Source: JBFMFR01 sp040752025
Lineage (GTDB): Bacteria; Chloroflexota; Anaerolineae; Anaerolineales; UBA4823
Assembly (NCBI GenBank): GCA_040752025.1
Contig: JBFMFR010000034.1
Location: forward strand, 1-64,000
Reading direction: 5' to 3'
Length of the DNA: 64,000 nt
Within the stretch, counting starts at the first letter, position 1, and every line of letters starts with the position of its first letter. The position numbers and the translations under genes are program-made. Under the pieces are notes generated by a model that saw only the letters and a list, made by a program, of their open reading frames with translations, made no database searches and was not told where the DNA came from. Positions 61,082-64,000 of the stretch are shown piece by piece.

Positions 61082-62590
61082 TTACGAAATAATCTCGCCC
61101 TTTTTTAGGGTAAGCGTACCGTCGATGTTCAGCGCCTGGCGACAGGCCCAACGCAGCGGGTGGCGCACGCCTTTGACCTCTAACTCAGCCTTCAAGCGCA
61201 GCCCTTCCCAGCCAATGCCCGGCGGCAGGATGAAACGCGCCTGGCGCACCCGATGCGGGATAGGGTAGCCAGCATCCAGGCTACCGCTAGCAACGACCTC
61301 ATCCTGAGCGCCCAGCAGAGATAGATACAGGCTGCCCGGCACACCAGCAATGCCATCGTTGACCAGACCCAGCACCAGGCCTGTACGTCCGGCATGATTA
61401 TACTGCCAGATCCAGGAGGGGCGTAAGCGGTAGCCGAGCACACGCTGCATCCGGTCGATGCCCTGTGGGAACTGGCGATAATAATTCATGATGTGATCGG
61501 CGTGGATGTTATGCCAGTTCCACAAGGACCAGTAGTTGGCGCCCACATCGATCACGTGAGCGATGATGTTCTCGGTCAGCGGGATGCCGTCCGGGTCCAA
61601 CTGCAGGGAGGCCGGGCTGCCATCCGACATACCGACCTCACAGATCGTTGCGATGTGCGCCGGGCGATTGCTCAAGGCTTCGATCTGCTGGTTCTCGATG
61701 AAGATCGTATCGGTACGAATCCAGTTGCCCGAGCGGATGGTGCGTTCAAGCAATTCGGCGTTGCCCACGTGATTGAGATCGGGCTGGGTGTTGGTGACCA
61801 GCGGCGTTTTATCCCAATGGGCGCGCTGCATCTCGAAAATGCGCAGCCAGGTTTCGAGGGCGGTGGCGTGGTCGGGGAAGGGCGAGATGTAGTCGAAGGG
61901 CCACGAGTGGCCTTCGCCCCAAAAGCCGTACATGTACGTGTCGATGAACTCAATGTCGGCATGACCGTTGTATCTTTCTGCCAGCAAAGCGTCGAATTCT
62001 TCGAGGGCTTCGAGGAAATAGGGGTGGTGGTAATGCGGCAGGCGGTGCTCGCGGCAGGCGCGCACATCCTGGCTTTGAACGCTGCCTTCATCTTCCCAGC
62101 CCGTGCCGAGGTAGAACATGGGCACGTTTTCGAGGATGAAATCCGGGAGCGCTTCACCCTCAGCGTCTGGATTTGCCAGCATGATGCGGAAGCCAAGGCG
62201 CTGGTTGTACTTTGCCGCCATTTCCAGAGTCACCTGCCAGTGCTCGAACAAATCCAACCTGCCGCGCTGGCTCTGCATCTGCCGCCAGGTAGGCCGGATG
62301 TACAGTTTGCTCGCCATAGGGATCTGGGCGATCTTTTCGATGGTTTGGCGAACGCTCTCGCCATCCTTTCGGATGGGCAGCATATCGCCGATTACATAGG
62401 CCATCAGGCCCATGCCGTAGTTTGGCACAGGCTCGGTAGATGGCATAGTGGTCATGACCACATCCCAATCTGGGACGAGTTCCAGCGGGAAGGGGCCCTG
62501 GTACAGCCGGTCGGGGCGGTTGTTCAGATTCCAGTGATGGGAGTCCCAGTTATGCTGGGGCGTGGATTCGGGGAAGGCGTTCGATTCCAT
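61082..62590 (-). CDS. TIM-barrel glycoside-hydrolase-like protein with DUF4832-like end
   Basis: 502 residues, no signal peptide. Sequence blocks (IEFIDTYMYGFWGEGHSW, NTQPDLNHVG, TICEVGMSDG, NYWSLWNWHNIHAD) resemble the (beta/alpha)8 barrels of clan GH-A-like proteins. Glu in YGFWGEGH and Glu in ICEVG are candidate catalytic residues. The final 110 residues form a beta-sandwich (RTGLVLGLVNDGIAGVPGSL) as in DUF4832 proteins. The substrate is unknown; the position next to a GH4 glycosidase suggests a galactose- or glucose-containing oligosaccharide. Confidence 0.65.
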   Translation of the reverse strand: MESNAFPESTPQHNWDSHHWNLNNRPDRLYQGPFPLELVPDWDVVMTTMPSTEPVPNYGMGLMAYVIGDMLPIRKDGESVRQTIEKIAQIPMASKLYIRPTWRQMQSQRGRLDLFEHWQVTLEMAAKYNQRLGFRIMLANPDAEGEALPDFILENVPMFYLGTGWEDEGSVQSQDVRACREHRLPHYHHPYFLEALEEFDALLAERYNGHADIEFIDTYMYGFWGEGHSWPFDYISPFPDHATALETWLRIFEMQRAHWDKTPLVTNTQPDLNHVGNAELLERTIRSGNWIRTDTIFIENQQIEALSNRPAHIATICEVGMSDGSPASLQLDPDGIPLTENIIAHVIDVGANYWSLWNWHNIHADHIMNYYRQFPQGIDRMQRVLGYRLRPSWIWQYNHAGRTGLVLGLVNDGIAGVPGSLYLSLLGAQDEVVASGSLDAGYPIPHRVRQARFILPPGIGWEGLRLKAELEVKGVRHPLRWACRQALNIDGTLTLKKGEIIS

Positions 62591-62599
62591 GCTTTGGTT

Positions 62600-64000
62600 T
62601 CACTTCCTCTCGAGGCGATACAGGCCCGAACCAGTCCGTTGGATTTTGTACAGGCGCGTCAGCCCCAGAGGGCGCTCGGTAAAGTAGATCGGGCGCGTGT
62701 CGAGGTTAGATTCGATATACGCCAGGGTGGAATCGGCCAGTTGGCTGGCGCCTTCTTGCGGGTAGGTCTCGTGGAAATCCATGCCCACCCGTCCCTGCAA
62801 GACGTGCGCCACGTAGTAAAAGTTGTAAGCCGTGTCCCAGTCGGTGAAAATGATGGCATTGTCCTCTAGCTTCTCCAACAGTTGCTGCGCTTCGAGCCGG
62901 CGCGTCTCCGGGAAGGTAAACAGTGCTATTTCATGATCTTCCACAAAAGGAGGCAGGCGGCTTTTCCAGGATTCAAGGAGCTGCGGAAACGCATCCCCAA
63001 GATTGGCAAGGATCAGAGCGCCGACTACAATGCCCGGGATGAACCTGGGAAGCCTGGGAATGAGCAAAAGCGCTTCCTGGAGGGCGTTAAAGCCCAGGCC
63101 AATGGCGATCACCAGGATGGCGATGGCGGGGAGGTAGAAGACATAGTAGTCGTATACATTGTAAGAGGCTGCAAAGAGCAAGAAGGTGGTGAAGGCGATC
63201 AGCAGCAGGATCGCTTCGCGCCAGCGTGGGAACGAGAGGGAGGAGAGGGAGGAGGCAGAGGAAAGGGGCTGCTGGCGCGGGAGCAGGAGCGAGGCGAGGC
63301 CTACCAGGGCAATCACGATACTCCAGGAGGCATTGCCAAAAAACTCGATAAGGCGCTCCTGGACCTGGGCAAGGGGCACGGCGAAGAACTGGCCGCTGAA
63401 TTGGGGCGGAAAGTAGAGAAAGGCCAGGCGCTCGAAGGGCGAATCGAAATCAGCGGGGGTCAGGTCCCACACGCTGAGGGCGTGGCGCACAACCGTGTTG
63501 TAGTAGCCGGCAGAGGCGTCGAGAGCATCGAGAACCAGGAAAGACAGCAGGAAAACGAAGACCCCGGCGACCGCGCCCAGCGCGGCCTGGAGCCAGCCGG
63601 CTTTTTGGGGCGCGGCGAGCACCAGGTAGAGAAGGATAGCGATGGCGCTGAGGGCTACGGTGGTGTGAATGCCCAGGCTCAAGCCGCCCAGCAGCCCGGC
63701 GGCGAAGAGCCAGCGTGGATTGCCAGATCCCCGCCAGGCCAGGATCGTATACAGGATACCAGCCAGGCATGCAGACGCAACGGTGTAAATCTCGGCAATG
63801 CAGGCATGTTTCCAGAATAAATCCACAAAGGCCAGCGTAAAGACGCTGAGAGCAGCGGGGATGCGCCAGGCGCCAAGCCGGCAAAGAATGAGATAGAGCA
63901 GCGCAATGGTCGCTGCCGCGGCGACTGCAGAAAGTAAATTGACGCGATAAGCGATGTCGCCTACCGGTAGGAAGGTGAAAAGCCTGGCGAGAAAGATATA
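62600..64000 (-). CDS. DUF2723-type membrane protein, 5' end outside the window
   Basis: The frame is open to the window edge; 466 residues are visible. About ten membrane helices. The visible N-terminus (LFTFLPVGDIAYRVNLLSAV) and IAEIYTVASACLA match the DUF2723 family, distant relatives of protein O-mannosyltransferases and GT-C glycosyltransferases. A large soluble C-terminal region follows (about 120 residues; DNAIIFTDWDTAYNFYYVAH, then YFTERPLGLTRLYKI). The protein probably transfers sugars from lipid carriers at the membrane. It is 9 bp upstream of the TIM-barrel gene and the first visible gene of the sugar operon. Confidence 0.8.
   Translation of the reverse strand, partial: YIFLARLFTFLPVGDIAYRVNLLSAVAAAATIALLYLILCRLGAWRIPAALSVFTLAFVDLFWKHACIAEIYTVASACLAGILYTILAWRGSGNPRWLFAAGLLGGLSLGIHTTVALSAIAILLYLVLAAPQKAGWLQAALGAVAGVFVFLLSFLVLDALDASAGYYNTVVRHALSVWDLTPADFDSPFERLAFLYFPPQFSGQFFAVPLAQVQERLIEFFGNASWSIVIALVGLASLLLPRQQPLSSASSLSSLSFPRWREAILLLIAFTTFLLFAASYNVYDYYVFYLPAIAILVIAIGLGFNALQEALLLIPRLPRFIPGIVVGALILANLGDAFPQLLESWKSRLPPFVEDHEIALFTFPETRRLEAQQLLEKLEDNAIIFTDWDTAYNFYYVAHVLQGRVGMDFHETYPQEGASQLADSTLAYIESNLDTRPIYFTERPLGLTRLYKIQRTGSGLYRLERK

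Overview
The window looks like chromosomal DNA of a member of the Chloroflexota, most likely Anaerolineae or a relative. This is an inference from gene content: secreted proteins with a WWTVDGGG core, an exosortase with an integral PEP-CTERM/VIT/vWA protein, GatZ-, LacD- and GH4-type sugar genes in one operon, a Dpp-type ABC operon behind a YtcJ-like amidohydrolase, and hydrophilic leaders with GD..GxDK motifs. Most genes are GC-rich. Two stretches are clearly more AT-rich and look foreign or accessory: about 1-2.7 kb and 25.4-27.4 kb. No rRNA, tRNA, CRISPR array, phage gene or transposase was seen.

Layout. 0.1-6.4 kb: accessory block with two proteins sharing a TPR leader, a membrane protein, a pentapeptide-repeat protein, a lipoprotein and gene remnants. 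Three copies of a 46-bp promoter-bearing repeat are spread through it. 6.4-10.5 kb: HigBA toxin-antitoxin, small membrane proteins, a beta-lactamase-fold hydrolase, and an AbiEi antitoxin whose AbiEii toxin survives only as a 34-codon tail. 10.5-16.5 kb: a two-gene operon (GD..GKDK-leader protein plus membrane beta-propeller protein), a LytS/LytTR two-component system, and two methyltransferases. 16.7-24.4 kb: amidohydrolase and a complete five-gene peptide/opine-type ABC importer. 24.4-28 kb: repeat-rich spacer, a broken effector-associated-domain ORF, an AT-rich gene with a PD-(D/E)XK-like motif and a DUF2135-like tail reached only by a -1 frameshift, and a Ser/Thr kinase cut off at its HRD motif. 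28-30.8 kb: two secreted proteins, the first behind a promoter, an operator-like dyad and a structured leader. 30.8-39.5 kb: an ABC-2 exporter in which one permease is fused to a PrsW-like protease domain, a DUF6062-like protein, and a MacAB-like HlyD/FtsX/ATPase operon.

39.6-51.4 kb: a PFK-family protein with altered catalytic residues, then an envelope locus. Here an exosortase operon (PadR regulator, membrane protein, exosortase, VIT/vWA PEP-CTERM protein) lies between two paralogous gene pairs in opposite orientation. Each pair is a multi-span membrane protein followed by a Tat-exported sulfatase-superfamily enzyme with Thr at the nucleophile position. 51.6-56.4 kb: MATE transporter, PAP2-like protein, RNase HI, a ribbon-helix-helix-like protein and a HAMP/GAF sensor. 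56.4-64 kb: a minus-strand operon running in from beyond the window: DUF2723 membrane protein, TIM-barrel hydrolase-like protein, GH4 glycosidase, LacD-type aldolase, PfkB kinase and GatZ-type protein. Its likely job is release and breakdown of galactose- or tagatose-like sugars.

The best candidates for something undescribed are the frameshifted nuclease-like gene with its broken neighbours, the modular leader proteins sharing a mobile promoter repeat, and the duplicated membrane-protein/sulfatase-like pairs around the exosortase. All domain calls were made by eye and no database search was run.
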